Assembly: GCF_013248995.1 (NCBI RefSeq)
Contig: NZ_JABRPK010000002.1
Coordinates: 1 to 64,000 of the forward strand
DNA: 64,000 nt
Direction of reading: 5' to 3'
Source of the DNA: Frigoribacterium sp. VKM Ac-2836
GTDB taxonomy: Bacteria; Actinomycetota; Actinomycetes; Actinomycetales; Microbacteriaceae
In this document: one piece after another, positions 1 to 7,724 of the stretch
How positions within the stretch are numbered: the first letter of the stretch is position 1
Layout of the letters: the number at the start of each line of letters is the position of its first letter
Made by a program: the position numbers and the translations under genes
The notes under the pieces: model-generated
What the model was told of the DNA's origin: nothing
The model's input: only the letters and a program-made list of their open reading frames with translations
Databases searched by the model: none

Positions 1-71
1 CCTTCAACACCGACGCCGTCCAGGACGAGATGCTCGTCGGCGTCGCGAAGATCACCGCCGCCACGGAATAA
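1..71 (+). CDS. 3' end of an unidentified gene (partial)
   Basis: An open frame enters from the left edge and ends at TAA (69-71). The visible residues are FNTDAVQDEMLVGVAKITAA followed by TE. Codon use is the GC3-rich pattern of the neighbouring genes, and a hairpin follows directly, so this is very likely the C-terminus of a real gene. Too little is present to name a family. Confidence 0.55.
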   Translation, partial: FNTDAVQDEMLVGVAKITAATE

Positions 72-78
72 CACCCGA

Positions 79-104
79 GGGTCGCACCCCTCGGGGTGTG
101 ACCC
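79..104 (+). terminator. hairpin after the partial gene
   Basis: GGGTCGCACC and GGTGTGACCC pair with one mismatch around a short loop, 8 bp after the stop codon. There is no U-run, so it is a stem-only terminator candidate. Confidence 0.5.
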
Positions 105-173
105 GGAATCCGGGTCGTCTTCGTGGCGACGCACCGGCCCCGCCCTGCTCGACGGGGTCGGCGATCCCGGTGG

Positions 174-209
174 ACCCCGCCTCGTGCTCACGCACGGGGC
201 GGGGTTTTT
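174..209 (+). terminator. Rho-independent terminator
   Basis: ACCCCGCC (174-181) pairs perfectly with GGCGGGGT (198-205), and the stem is followed directly by T residues. This is one of the few hairpins in the window with a proper U-tract, oriented to stop plus-strand transcription from the left. Confidence 0.7.
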
Positions 210-235
210 CCGTTTCCGCAACGCGCCCCGCGCAG

Positions 236-625
236 TCAGGAACCCGCGCCAGGCTCGGGAGGCGCGGCGGGCGGCCACGGGTCGGGCTCGGCCGTGCTGC
301 GCGCGATGAGCGAGCGGACGTCGGCGTCGTGCTGCAGCGTCCACGCGACGGCCGAGTTGAGCGACGCGGCCGTGTGCAGCCACGGCCGACGCCCGTCGCC
401 GTCCCGGCAATGGGCGTACACGTCGAACGCGAAACCGCCCGTGACCGGCCGCTGGCGCACGTAGCCGAGCGGAGCCGCCTCGCCCTGCCGGATCAACCAG
501 AGCCCCTGACCGCCCGGGATCGGCGGGATCGCACACGGGTGCTCGGCCGGCGGCTTGTTCAACGCCGCCCGCGCGTTGTCGAACTTCGTCTGCACGCCCA
601 TGCCGGTGACCGTAGGCCCGACCAC
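236..625 (-). CDS. hypothetical protein
   Basis: A 129-aa frame with gene-like composition. The start is GTG at 625 or ATG at 601; no clear ribosome-binding site separates them. The protein is soluble, has no signal peptide or membrane segment, contains a Trp/Tyr-rich middle (residues about 45-85) and ends in a Pro/Ala-rich tail. I do not recognise a family. A perfect 23-bp-arm palindrome lies just upstream and a plus-strand terminator downstream, so it is probably monocistronic. Confidence 0.55.
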   Translation of the reverse strand: MVGPTVTGMGVQTKFDNARAALNKPPAEHPCAIPPIPGGQGLWLIRQGEAAPLGYVRQRPVTGGFAFDVYAHCRDGDGRRPWLHTAASLNSAVAWTLQHDADVRSLIARSTAEPDPWPPAAPPEPGAGS

Positions 626-643
626 CGACGTCGGCCGGCCCCG

Positions 644-701
644 CGAGATGTCACGACGTGCCGCTCACCTTTGGACAAGAGCGGCACGTCGTGACATCTC
701 G
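644..701. repeat. palindromic element, family A, copy 1
   Basis: The 23-bp arms are perfect: CGAGATGTCACGACGTGCCG plus CTC (644-666) pairs with 679-701 around a 12-nt loop. Close copies lie at 6422-6483 and 61200-61261. This copy sits in the spacer between the divergent genes at 236-625 and 798-2894. Confidence 0.85.
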
Positions 702-797
702 AGCTGCTGGGGAGGCACCGGCGTACGACGAAAGTCGTAGGGCAGGTCCCGACTCCTGCACCCGGTGTCGCGGCGGCGCGACCGCGAGCGTAGAGAC

Positions 798-2894
798 ATG
801 ATCACGACACCGACCCGAGAAGCCCCTCCGTCCCGCCGGCGCCACCCGCGCCTCCTCGTCCGCAAGACCCTCGCCGCCGCGGCCGTCGTCGCCCTGGGCG
901 TGACACTCGCCGGGTGCGCGACCGGCGCGACGGGAGCGACCGCCGACCCCGCGCCTCCTGCGCCGCCGCAGCACCAGCCCGGCGGGCACTCCCTGACACA
1001 GGACGACGTCGACTCGTGGCTCGACGGGGCCGTCGGCTCGGCGTTGCCGACGACCGGCATCCCGGGGGCGACCGTCTCGGTCGTCGCCGACGGCGAGCTG
1101 CTGACCGCCCGCGGCTACGGCATGGCCGACACCGGCACCGGTGACGCGCCCGCCGAGGCCGTCGACCCCGACCGCACGCTGTTCCGCGTCGGCTCGGTCT
1201 CGAAGGTGGTCTCGGCGACCGCGATCATGCAGCTCGTCGAGAAGGGCGAGCTCGACCTCGACGCCGACGTGCAGCAGTACCTCGACTTCGACCTCGACAC
1301 CCCGAAGGGCCCCGTCACCCTCCGGCACCTGCTCACCCACACGGCCGGCTTCGAAGAGGTCATCGCGGGCCTGATCGGCACGCCCGGCAGCGAGAAGACC
1401 CTGCGCGAGGCCGTCAGCGACGCGCCGCCCGCCCAGGTCTTCGTGCCCGGCACGACCCCGGCGTACTCCAACTACGGAGCCACCCTGGCCGGTTACATCG
1501 CCCAGCGTGTCAGCGGCGTCCCCTTCGACGACCTGCTGCAGCAGCAGGTCTTCGACCGCGTCGGCATGACCTCGTCGTCGTTCGCCCAACCGTTGTCCGC
1601 CGACCTCGACGCCCGCCTGGCCCACGGCTACCCGGACGACTCGAAGCCCGCCGTCGCCACCGAGGTCGTCAACGCGGCCCCGGCCGGCGCGATGTCGGCG
1701 ACGGCGACCGACATGGCCCGCTTCATGCTCGCCCACCTCGGCGACCTGCCCGAGGACGAGGCGCTGCTGCACCCCGAGACGCTCGCCGAGATGCACCGAC
1801 CCGCCCTCGGCGCCGACGACCTCGGCACGCTCGCGGCCGGCCAGCGCATGGACCTCGCCTTCTTCGACGACAGCACCCCCGGGCTGGCCGCCTTCGGTCA
1901 CGACGGCGACACCCAGGTGTTCCACTCGGCGATGAGGATGTTCCCCGATCACGACGCCGGCATCTTCATCAGCATGAACGGCAGCGGGCGCTCGGCACTG
2001 GCCTCGCTCGACCTGCGCACCACGGTGCTGCAGGGGTTCGCCGACCGATACCTGCGTGACTCGGCGACGGAGGCGTCCGCCGACGCCCAGGACGAGTCCG
2101 CCGACGCGTCGGACGGCCCCGTGGCCGCCGACCTGGCCGGCACCTACCTCTCGTCGCGCTCTCCCGTCACCAACCCCGGCGCCCTGCTCGCCCTGAGCGG
2201 TCAGACGACGATCGCGCCCCGCTCGGACGGCACGGTCGCCGTCACCCCGAAGCCGCTCGGCGTGACCACCGGCGTGTACGAGAAGGTCGGGACCGACCTG
2301 TGGCGCGAGGTCGGCGGGGACGCCCTGCTCGCGACGCGGACGGCCGGCACCGACGGGGACGCGACGGTCGAGGCGATCTCGTGGGGCGCCTCCTTCACCA
2401 TGCTGCGGGCGCAGCCGTGGCAGGCGGCCTCGGCCGTGCTGCCGGGCGTGCTCCTCGCCGTCGTCGTGCTGCTCGCCTCGATGATCGTCTGGCCCGCCAC
2501 CGCTCTCGCGGGGGTCGGACGCCGACGCCGGGACCTCCGGGCCGGAGTGACGGCCGGGTCGGTCGCCACGACACCGCGTCGCCGCGACCGCACCCTGTTG
2601 CTGTCCCGCCTGGGGCAGGCGTCGACGCTGCTGGCCCTCGTCGGCTGGGCGGCCGTCGCCGTGCAGGCCATGTCGTTCGCCGAGGTGTCGGCCGTGACCC
2701 TGCGTGTCCTCCAGGGACTGCAGCTGCTCGGAGTGGTCGCGATCGTGCCGGCGGCCCTGGTCGCCTGGCAGGCCGTCCGCGACCGTCGTGGCTGGGCCGT
2801 GGTGACCGGACGCGTGCTGGTCGTCGTGTCACTCGTGGTGCTCGCCGGCTTCGCCTTCGGGTTCCGCCTCATCGCGCCGAGCGTGAGCTTCTGA
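798..2894 (+). CDS. serine hydrolase (class C beta-lactamase/DD-peptidase fold), membrane-anchored lipoprotein
   Basis: 698 aa from ATG 798 (an in-frame ATG at 765 would add 11 residues). The N-terminus is a lipoprotein signal with lipobox LAGC. The catalytic domain carries the SxxK motif (GSVSK, Ser about 133) and a YSN motif about 90 residues later, as in the beta-lactamase/penicillin-binding-protein-like family. After the catalytic domain comes a beta-rich linker, then four hydrophobic segments at the C-terminus, so the domain faces outside and is doubly anchored. It most likely hydrolyses peptides or esters at the envelope; beta-lactam resistance is not implied. It is followed at 93 bp by a two-component system. 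Confidence 0.85.
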   Translation: MITTPTREAPPSRRRHPRLLVRKTLAAAAVVALGVTLAGCATGATGATADPAPPAPPQHQPGGHSLTQDDVDSWLDGAVGSALPTTGIPGATVSVVADGELLTARGYGMADTGTGDAPAEAVDPDRTLFRVGSVSKVVSATAIMQLVEKGELDLDADVQQYLDFDLDTPKGPVTLRHLLTHTAGFEEVIAGLIGTPGSEKTLREAVSDAPPAQVFVPGTTPAYSNYGATLAGYIAQRVSGVPFDDLLQQQVFDRVGMTSSSFAQPLSADLDARLAHGYPDDSKPAVATEVVNAAPAGAMSATATDMARFMLAHLGDLPEDEALLHPETLAEMHRPALGADDLGTLAAGQRMDLAFFDDSTPGLAAFGHDGDTQVFHSAMRMFPDHDAGIFISMNGSGRSALASLDLRTTVLQGFADRYLRDSATEASADAQDESADASDGPVAADLAGTYLSSRSPVTNPGALLALSGQTTIAPRSDGTVAVTPKPLGVTTGVYEKVGTDLWREVGGDALLATRTAGTDGDATVEAISWGASFTMLRAQPWQAASAVLPGVLLAVVVLLASMIVWPATALAGVGRRRRDLRAGVTAGSVATTPRRRDRTLLLSRLGQASTLLALVGWAAVAVQAMSFAEVSAVTLRVLQGLQLLGVVAIVPAALVAWQAVRDRRGWAVVTGRVLVVVSLVVLAGFAFGFRLIAPSVSF

Positions 2895-2974
2895 TGACTC
2901 GTCCCCCGCGCGACCACCGGGCCGACGGTGCACAGCCGTCGTCGGGCCGGGGTCGCGAGGGCCGCGGCACCTGG

Positions 2975-2980
2975 CATGCT
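2975..2980 (+). promoter_or_regulatory. candidate leaderless -10 (CATGCT)
   Basis: The hexamer ends 6 nt before GTG 2987, the same spacing seen before many genes here. It supports GTG 2987 over the ATG at 2894 as the kinase start. Confidence 0.4.
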
Positions 2981-2986
2981 CGGACG

Positions 2987-4363
2987 GTGACCACGACCCC
3001 CGACACCGCGCCCGCCGCGACCATCTCGGCACCGGGCCACGCCTCGGTGGCCTCGGCCGGGCCCGGCGTGGCGACGGTGCGTCGCGTGCTCGAACGACTG
3101 GGCGTGCACACGGCACTCGGCCGCGACGTCGCACTCGCGGTCGTCTGGGCGCTCGTGACACTGGCCTTCCTCACGACGCTGGTGGCTGCGGGCGAGTTCT
3201 ACGGGGCGAACCGCAGCATCCCGGCCGCCCAGGTCGTCGTCGTCGTCGTGCTGGCGCTCGTCCAGCAGGTGCCCCTGGTGATGCGGCGCATCCGACCGGT
3301 CACGGCGCTGCTCGCCGTCGCCGTGGTGCAGGCGGGCCTGCTCGCGGTGCTGCCGACCGGCCTCGCCCTCTGGACGGCGGCACCCGTCGTGACGGCCTAC
3401 ACGGTCGCCACGCTCCGACCGACGCGGGTCGTCGTCGGCGCCGTGCTCGCCGCCGTCGGGATCGAGGCCGTCGGCGCCGCCGTCGGAGCCTCGGCGATCG
3501 TCAAGGACCAGCTCGGGGCCACCCCCGGGCTCGGCGAACTCGGCGCGGTCGTCGAAGCACTCGCCCTCGTGGCCAGTGCGGTGCTGATCAACGGCGTGAG
3601 CGCCGCCGTCGGCTCGTGGGTGGCCCTGCGCCGCGCCCACGACCGCGACGCCCGGGCCCGTGCGGCCGAGAGCGTCGAGCACCAGGCGACGCTCACCCGG
3701 GCGGCGGTCGCCGCCGAGCGCACCCGCATGGCCCGCGAGCTGCACGACGTCGCCGCGCACCACCTCACGGGGCTCGTCGTGCAGGCGGGGGCCGCCGAAC
3801 GCCTCGTCGACGGCGACCCCGAACGCGCGAAGGAGTCCCTGCGCAGCGTCCGCGCCCAGGGCCGCGAGACCCTCGACGCGCTGCGCTCCATCGTGGGCAT
3901 CCTCCGAGAGACCGGCGACGGGCCGAGCGGCACGGTGCCGGTGCCGGGACTCGCTGACGTGAGCGACCTCGTCGACCAGGCCCGCGCCTCCGGGGCCGTC
4001 GTCGAGTCGCAGCTCGACGGGACCCTGCCGTCATTGGCCCCGCTCGCCGACGTGACGGCCTACCGCACGGTGCAAGAGGCACTCGTCAACGCCCGCCGAC
4101 ACGCACCGGGGGCGGCGGTCGAGCTGCGCCTGCGTGCCACGGCCGACTCCTTCGTGATCGTCGTCGAGAACGACCTGCCCGTCAGGCGCGACGCGTCTGC
4201 GGACGGCGGGTTCGGGCTCGTCGGCATGCGCGAGCGGGCCGACCTGATCGGCGGACGACTCGACACCGGGGCGACGCCCGAGGGGCGGTGGCGGGTGCGG
4301 CTCGAGCTGCCCGTCGAGACCGACGCCTCGGCGACCGGGCTCGCCGGCGGGGGTCCGGAGTGA
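2987..4363 (+). CDS. two-component sensor histidine kinase (HisKA_3/NarL type)
   Basis: 458 aa from GTG 2987; an alternative ATG at 2894 overlaps the previous stop. The N-terminal half contains about five to six hydrophobic membrane segments. The dimerisation motif ARELHDVAAHHL places the phosphorylated His near residue 253, and a C-terminal HATPase_c domain follows (EALVNARRHA, then GFGLVGMRERA). This architecture is the DesK/NarX-like kinase found throughout actinobacteria. The stop overlaps the start of the response regulator by 4 bp, so the two are translationally coupled. The signal is unknown; the upstream serine hydrolase hints at an envelope stimulus, but this is inference only. Confidence 0.9.
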   Translation: MTTTPDTAPAATISAPGHASVASAGPGVATVRRVLERLGVHTALGRDVALAVVWALVTLAFLTTLVAAGEFYGANRSIPAAQVVVVVVLALVQQVPLVMRRIRPVTALLAVAVVQAGLLAVLPTGLALWTAAPVVTAYTVATLRPTRVVVGAVLAAVGIEAVGAAVGASAIVKDQLGATPGLGELGAVVEALALVASAVLINGVSAAVGSWVALRRAHDRDARARAAESVEHQATLTRAAVAAERTRMARELHDVAAHHLTGLVVQAGAAERLVDGDPERAKESLRSVRAQGRETLDALRSIVGILRETGDGPSGTVPVPGLADVSDLVDQARASGAVVESQLDGTLPSLAPLADVTAYRTVQEALVNARRHAPGAAVELRLRATADSFVIVVENDLPVRRDASADGGFGLVGMRERADLIGGRLDTGATPEGRWRVRLELPVETDASATGLAGGGPE

Positions 4364-5118
4364 TCCGGGTCGTCCTGGTCGACGACCAGGCGATCGTCCG
4401 GACCGGCTTCCGGGTCGTGCTCGAGACGGCGGGCGGCATCGAGGTCGTCGGCGAGGCGGCCGGCGGGCGCGAGGCGGTAGAGGTCGTGCGACGCACCCGA
4501 CCCGACGTCGTCGTGATGGACGTGCGCATGCCCGGGGGCGATGGCATCGAGGCGACGCGCGCGATCGTCGACGCCCGGGTCGGGCCCGGTGGTGCCACCA
4601 CGCTCGCCGGCGCCACGACGCTCGCCGGCGCCACGACGCTCGCCGGCGACGGCGTCACCGGTGTCGAGCAGGAGGCACGGGTCGGTTCGACGAGTGCCCC
4701 TGCCGTCCTCGTCGCCACGACCTTCGACCTCGACGAGTACGTGTTCGGCGCCCTCGAGGCCGGCGCGAGCGGGTTCGTGCTGAAGGACGTCGAGCCGGAC
4801 GAGTTCGTCGGGGCCGTCCGAGCACTGGCCTCGGGTCGGGCGGCGATCGACGGCGCCACCACGCGTCGGGTGATCGCCGAGTTCACCCGACGTCGGCGGG
4901 CATCGGCGGTCGAGCCGTCACCCGACGTCCTGACCGAGCGCGAGCGCGAGCTCGTCCGCCTGCTCGGCGAGGGGCTGTCCAACGACGAGATCGGCGAACG
5001 CCTGGTGGTCGAGACGAGCACGGTCAAGTCGCACCTCACGCGCATCACCACCAAGCTCGGCACCCGCGACCGACTGCAGACCGTCGTCTGGGCCTACCGC
5101 TCGGGCCTGCTGCCCTGA
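4360..5118 (+). CDS. LuxR/NarL-family response regulator with an expanded receiver loop
   Basis: 252 aa from GTG 4360, overlapping the kinase stop. Receiver domain: acidic pair DD near residue 9, phospho-acceptor Asp54 in MDVRMPG, conserved Thr in VATTF and Lys in LKD. The C-terminal LuxR helix-turn-helix (LTEREREL to TVKSHLTRI) is complete. Odd feature: about 30 extra residues between Asp54 and the VATTF strand, including three copies of ATTLAG encoded by an 18-bp tandem repeat. The insertion falls in a loop region, so activity may be kept. It partners the kinase encoded just upstream. Confidence 0.92.
   Translation: MIRVVLVDDQAIVRTGFRVVLETAGGIEVVGEAAGGREAVEVVRRTRPDVVVMDVRMPGGDGIEATRAIVDARVGPGGATTLAGATTLAGATTLAGDGVTGVEQEARVGSTSAPAVLVATTFDLDEYVFGALEAGASGFVLKDVEPDEFVGAVRALASGRAAIDGATTRRVIAEFTRRRRASAVEPSPDVLTERERELVRLLGEGLSNDEIGERLVVETSTVKSHLTRITTKLGTRDRLQTVVWAYRSGLLP
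4591..4644 (+). repeat. three 18-bp tandem repeats inside the response regulator
   Basis: Units begin at 4591, 4609 and 4627 (consensus GGCGCCACGACGCTCGCC; the first unit differs at two bases). Each encodes G-A-T-T-L-A, so copy-number change stays in frame. Confidence 0.9.
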
Positions 5119-5124
5119 GCCCGT

Positions 5125-5190
5125 GTCGCACCACCTGCTGAACGTCGCACCACCCATTTAGGCGGTGCGACGTTCAGTCCGTGGTGCGAC
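5125..5190. repeat. palindromic element, family B, copy 1
   Basis: Nested arms: GTCGCACCAC pairs with GTGGTGCGAC at the ends, and an inner GAACGTCGCACC pairs with GGTGCGACGTTC. It lies between the convergent genes ending at 5118 and 5203. A degenerate copy lies at 42408-42474. Confidence 0.8.
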
Positions 5191-5202
5191 TCAGGGGCCG
5201 AG

Positions 5203-5514
5203 TCAGGCGACCGGCTCGACCAGCGCGACGTGCTGCGTCGCCACCCGCACGGGCTGGCCGGCGAACGCAGCGGCCCGCGCCTCGGACTGCAGGTAGGCGG
5301 CCTCGACCTCGGCGAACCGTGCGGCGTCGCCGGGCGTGCTGACGGCCCAGACGAACTGGTTCGCGTCACGGTCCGCATAGGCGAACTCGATCGCGAAACC
5401 CTCGGACAGGCGAGCCGGGATCAACGTCGAGGTGAACCACGCGACGAAGTCGTCGAGCACCCCCTCGACGAGCTCGTAGCGGCGCAGCTGGACGATCTTC
5501 GACGAGTCGGTCAT
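5203..5514 (-). CDS. NIPSNAP-like family protein
   Basis: 103 aa. The pattern LRRYEL ... FVAWF ... FAIEFAYADRDANQFVWAVS is typical of NIPSNAP-family proteins, which have a dimeric alpha/beta-barrel (ferredoxin-like) fold. No catalytic function can be assigned. It lies between palindromic elements and is probably expressed alone. Confidence 0.7.
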   Translation of the reverse strand: MTDSSKIVQLRRYELVEGVLDDFVAWFTSTLIPARLSEGFAIEFAYADRDANQFVWAVSTPGDAARFAEVEAAYLQSEARAAAFAGQPVRVATQHVALVEPVA

Positions 5515-5543
5515 GCCGCCACCCTACTGACGCCGCGCCCCTG

Positions 5544-5583
5544 CCCAGCCCCAGCCCCAGCCCCAGCCCCAGCCCCAGCCCCA
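5544..5583. repeat. CCCAGC hexanucleotide tandem repeat
   Basis: About six and a half copies of CCCAGC in the spacer upstream of the NIPSNAP-like gene. A simple-sequence repeat prone to slippage. Confidence 0.9.
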
Positions 5584-5585
5584 CA

Positions 5586-5644
5586 GCACCACGAGATGGC
5601 CACGGCACCACGACCAGTCCTGGCGCTGTGGCCACCTCCTGGTG
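5586..5644. repeat. palindromic element between divergent genes
   Basis: GCACCACGAGATGGCCAC pairs imperfectly with GTGGCCACCTCCTGGTGC. Its outer arm GAGATGG recalls the element at 50944-50989. Confidence 0.6.
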
Positions 5645-5667
5645 CCATGCCGACCCAGCACGCCGGG

Positions 5668-5673
5668 TAGCGT
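5668..5673 (+). promoter_or_regulatory. leaderless -10 (TAGCGT)
   Basis: Ends 6 nt before GTG 5680. The start codon would be at or next to the transcription start. No -35 is evident. Confidence 0.5.
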
Positions 5674-5679
5674 GGCGGC

Positions 5680-6405
5680 GTGACACCGCTGACGCTCGCC
5701 CTCGCCGCCGCGGCCATCGTGGTCGGTGCGCTCACGCAACGGATGGCGGGCATCGGCTTCGCGCTCACCGCCGCGCCCCTGCTCGTCGTCGTGCTCGGCC
5801 CCGAGGCCGGCGTCTCGGTCGGCAACGCCCTCGCCGCCGTGTTGGCGCTGGTGGTGCTGGCGAGCACCTGGCGGACGGTGCGGTGGCGGACGGCGGCCCT
5901 GCTCGTCCTGCCCGCGCTCGTGACGATCCCGATCGGGGCGTGGGTCGTGCGGACCGCCCCGACCGGCCCGCTGACCGTCGCCGTGGGCGCCCTGGCCCTG
6001 ATCGGGGTGCTGGTGATGGCGTTCTCGAGCCGCGCGCGCCTCCTGCCCGGCCGGGTCGGTGCCGTCGCCGCCGGGGCTCTCGGCGGCTTCATGAACGTCA
6101 CCGCCGGCGTCGGCGGCCCTGCGCTCACGGTGCACGCCACGAGCGACCGCTGGCCGAGGGAGGTCTTCGTCGGGACCGGCCAGGTCTTCCTGCTCTCGAT
6201 CAACCTGACCTCGGTGCTGACGAAGGGCATCCCGCCCGAACCGGTTCCGGTCTGGGCGGGAGCGCTCGGCCTGCTGTTCGTCGGCGCGTTCGTCGGGCAC
6301 CACCTCAGCAAGGTCGTGCCGGCCCGGGTCGGTCGCGTCCTCGTGCTGACGCTGGCCGCCGTGGGCAGCGCCCTCGCCCTGGTCCGGGGCATCACCCAGC
6401 TCTGA
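5680..6405 (+). CDS. TauE/SafE-family sulfite/anion exporter
   Basis: 241 aa from GTG 5680. Seven to eight hydrophobic helices; the glycine-rich N-terminal GALTQRMAGIGFAL and the central GALGGFMNVTAGVGGPALTV are the two repeated TauE/SafE (DUF81) signature regions. The family exports sulfite, sulfoacetate and related anions through the cytoplasmic membrane; the substrate here cannot be read from sequence. It is followed by a palindromic element that probably ends transcription. Confidence 0.85.
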   Translation: MTPLTLALAAAAIVVGALTQRMAGIGFALTAAPLLVVVLGPEAGVSVGNALAAVLALVVLASTWRTVRWRTAALLVLPALVTIPIGAWVVRTAPTGPLTVAVGALALIGVLVMAFSSRARLLPGRVGAVAAGALGGFMNVTAGVGGPALTVHATSDRWPREVFVGTGQVFLLSINLTSVLTKGIPPEPVPVWAGALGLLFVGAFVGHHLSKVVPARVGRVLVLTLAAVGSALALVRGITQL

Positions 6406-6421
6406 CCCGGGCCCGCATCCC

Positions 6422-6483
6422 GCCGAGACGTCACGACGTGCCGCTCGTGTTCGCACGTGAGCGGCACGTCGTGACATCTCGGC
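6422..6483. repeat. palindromic element, family A, copy 2
   Basis: Arms GCCGAGACGTCACGACGTGC... and the matching right arm ending TCTCGGC pair with a single mismatch. It is nearly identical in sequence to 644-701 and sits between two plus-strand genes. Confidence 0.85.
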
Positions 6484-6506
6484 GGCTGGAGCCCGCGCCC
6501 CTCGCC

Positions 6507-6512
6507 TAGACT
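6507..6512 (+). promoter_or_regulatory. -10 element (TAGACT)
   Basis: Ends 9 nt before ATG 6522, with no Shine-Dalgarno between. It implies a leaderless or nearly leaderless mRNA. Confidence 0.45.
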
Positions 6513-6521
6513 CGGCCCGCC

Positions 6522-7691
6522 ATGCAGTGCGACTACTTCGACGCGGGGCTGTGCCGGTCGTGCACGCTCCTCGACCGCCCTTACCCGGTGCAGGTCGCCG
6601 AGAAAGAGGTGCGCGTCCGCGACCTCCTCGGCGAGCGCCACGCCCCTGCGGCCTGGCTGCCGACGATGACCGGCCCCGAGTCGGGGTTCCGCAACAAGGC
6701 GAAGATGGTCGTCGGGGGGACGATCGACGAGCCGACGCTCGGCATCCTCGACGGGCGCGGGCAGGGCGTCGACCTGCGGGGGTGCGGGTTGCACACGGCG
6801 GGCATCCAGGCCGTGCTGCCGACGCTGGCGGCGTTCGTGACCCGAGCGCGCCTCCTGCCCTACGACGTTCCGAAGCGCCGCGGCGAGGCGAAGTACGTGC
6901 ACGTGACCGAGTCGCCGACGGGCGAGCTGATGGTGCGCTTCGTGCTGCGCAGCGAGCAGGCGTTGCCGCGACTGCGGGCCGAGTTGCCGTGGCTGCTCGA
7001 GATCCTGCCGCAGGTCGTCGTGGTCTCGGTCAACCTGCTGCCCGAGCACAAGGCCGTGCTCGAGGGCACCGACGAGATCGTGCTGACCGAGCGCGAGACG
7101 CTCACTATGGGGCTCGGTCGGGTCGACCTGCAGTTGAGGCCCCAGAGCTTCTTCCAGACCAACACCGCGATCGCGGCCGGGCTCTACGCGCAGGCGGCCG
7201 AGTGGGTCGACGAGCTCGATCCGGCCTCCGTCTGGGACCTCTACTGCGGCGTCGGGGGGTTCGCCCTGCACGTCGCCCGACCGGGCGACGGCCGGACGAG
7301 TCGGCACGGGCACCGCGAGGTCACGGGCATCGAGACCAGCGAGGAGGCGGTGGCCAGCGCCCGGGGCAGCGCCCGACGCGCAGGCCTCGACCACGTGCGA
7401 TTCGCGGCGGACGACGCCACCCGGTTCGCGACGACCGCGTCGGCGGGGCCCGGCACCGCGCCTCCTGAGCTCGTGATCGTCAATCCGCCCCGACGCGGCA
7501 TCGGCGCCACGCTGGCCGGGTGGCTCGAGGGGTCGGGCGTCGAGCACGTCGTCTACTCGAGCTGCAACCCCGTCACCCTGGCGAGCGACCTCGACGCCAT
7601 GCCCTCGTACGACGTGGTCGCGGTGCGCCTGTTCGACATGTTCCCGCAGACGCCCCACCTCGAGGCGATGGCTCTGCTGCACCGCCGCTGA
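6522..7691 (+). CDS. rlmC: 23S rRNA (uracil-5-)-methyltransferase RlmC
   Basis: 389 aa. The N-terminal Cys cluster (Cys3, Cys11, Cys14, with a fourth in RGCGLH) is the 4Fe-4S site of RlmC-type enzymes, which lack the TRAM domain of RlmD. SAM-binding motif I is DLYCGVGGFALHVA, and the catalytic Cys lies in YSSCNPVTLASDL. The enzyme makes m5U in 23S rRNA (U747 in E. coli numbering). The length is normal for the family. Confidence 0.9.
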   Translation: MQCDYFDAGLCRSCTLLDRPYPVQVAEKEVRVRDLLGERHAPAAWLPTMTGPESGFRNKAKMVVGGTIDEPTLGILDGRGQGVDLRGCGLHTAGIQAVLPTLAAFVTRARLLPYDVPKRRGEAKYVHVTESPTGELMVRFVLRSEQALPRLRAELPWLLEILPQVVVVSVNLLPEHKAVLEGTDEIVLTERETLTMGLGRVDLQLRPQSFFQTNTAIAAGLYAQAAEWVDELDPASVWDLYCGVGGFALHVARPGDGRTSRHGHREVTGIETSEEAVASARGSARRAGLDHVRFAADDATRFATTASAGPGTAPPELVIVNPPRRGIGATLAGWLEGSGVEHVVYSSCNPVTLASDLDAMPSYDVVAVRLFDMFPQTPHLEAMALLHRR

Positions 7692-7724
7692 GTCGCGCCC
7701 GGCGGTCAGTCGCGCCCGGCGGTC
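7691..7724. repeat. 17-bp tandem duplication at the PBP stop
   Basis: AGTCGCGCCCGGCGGTC is repeated twice back to back between rlmC and the PBP gene. The second copy abuts the PBP stop codon. Confidence 0.8.

Noticed and set aside
651-1952. Long minus-strand open frame opposite the serine hydrolase gene (and similar frames such as 2201-3763 and 5511-7829)
   Set aside because: Mirror frames of GC3-rich genes: their residues are mostly Arg, Gly, Asp, Val and Ala with no family motifs, and the opposite strand carries a clear domain.
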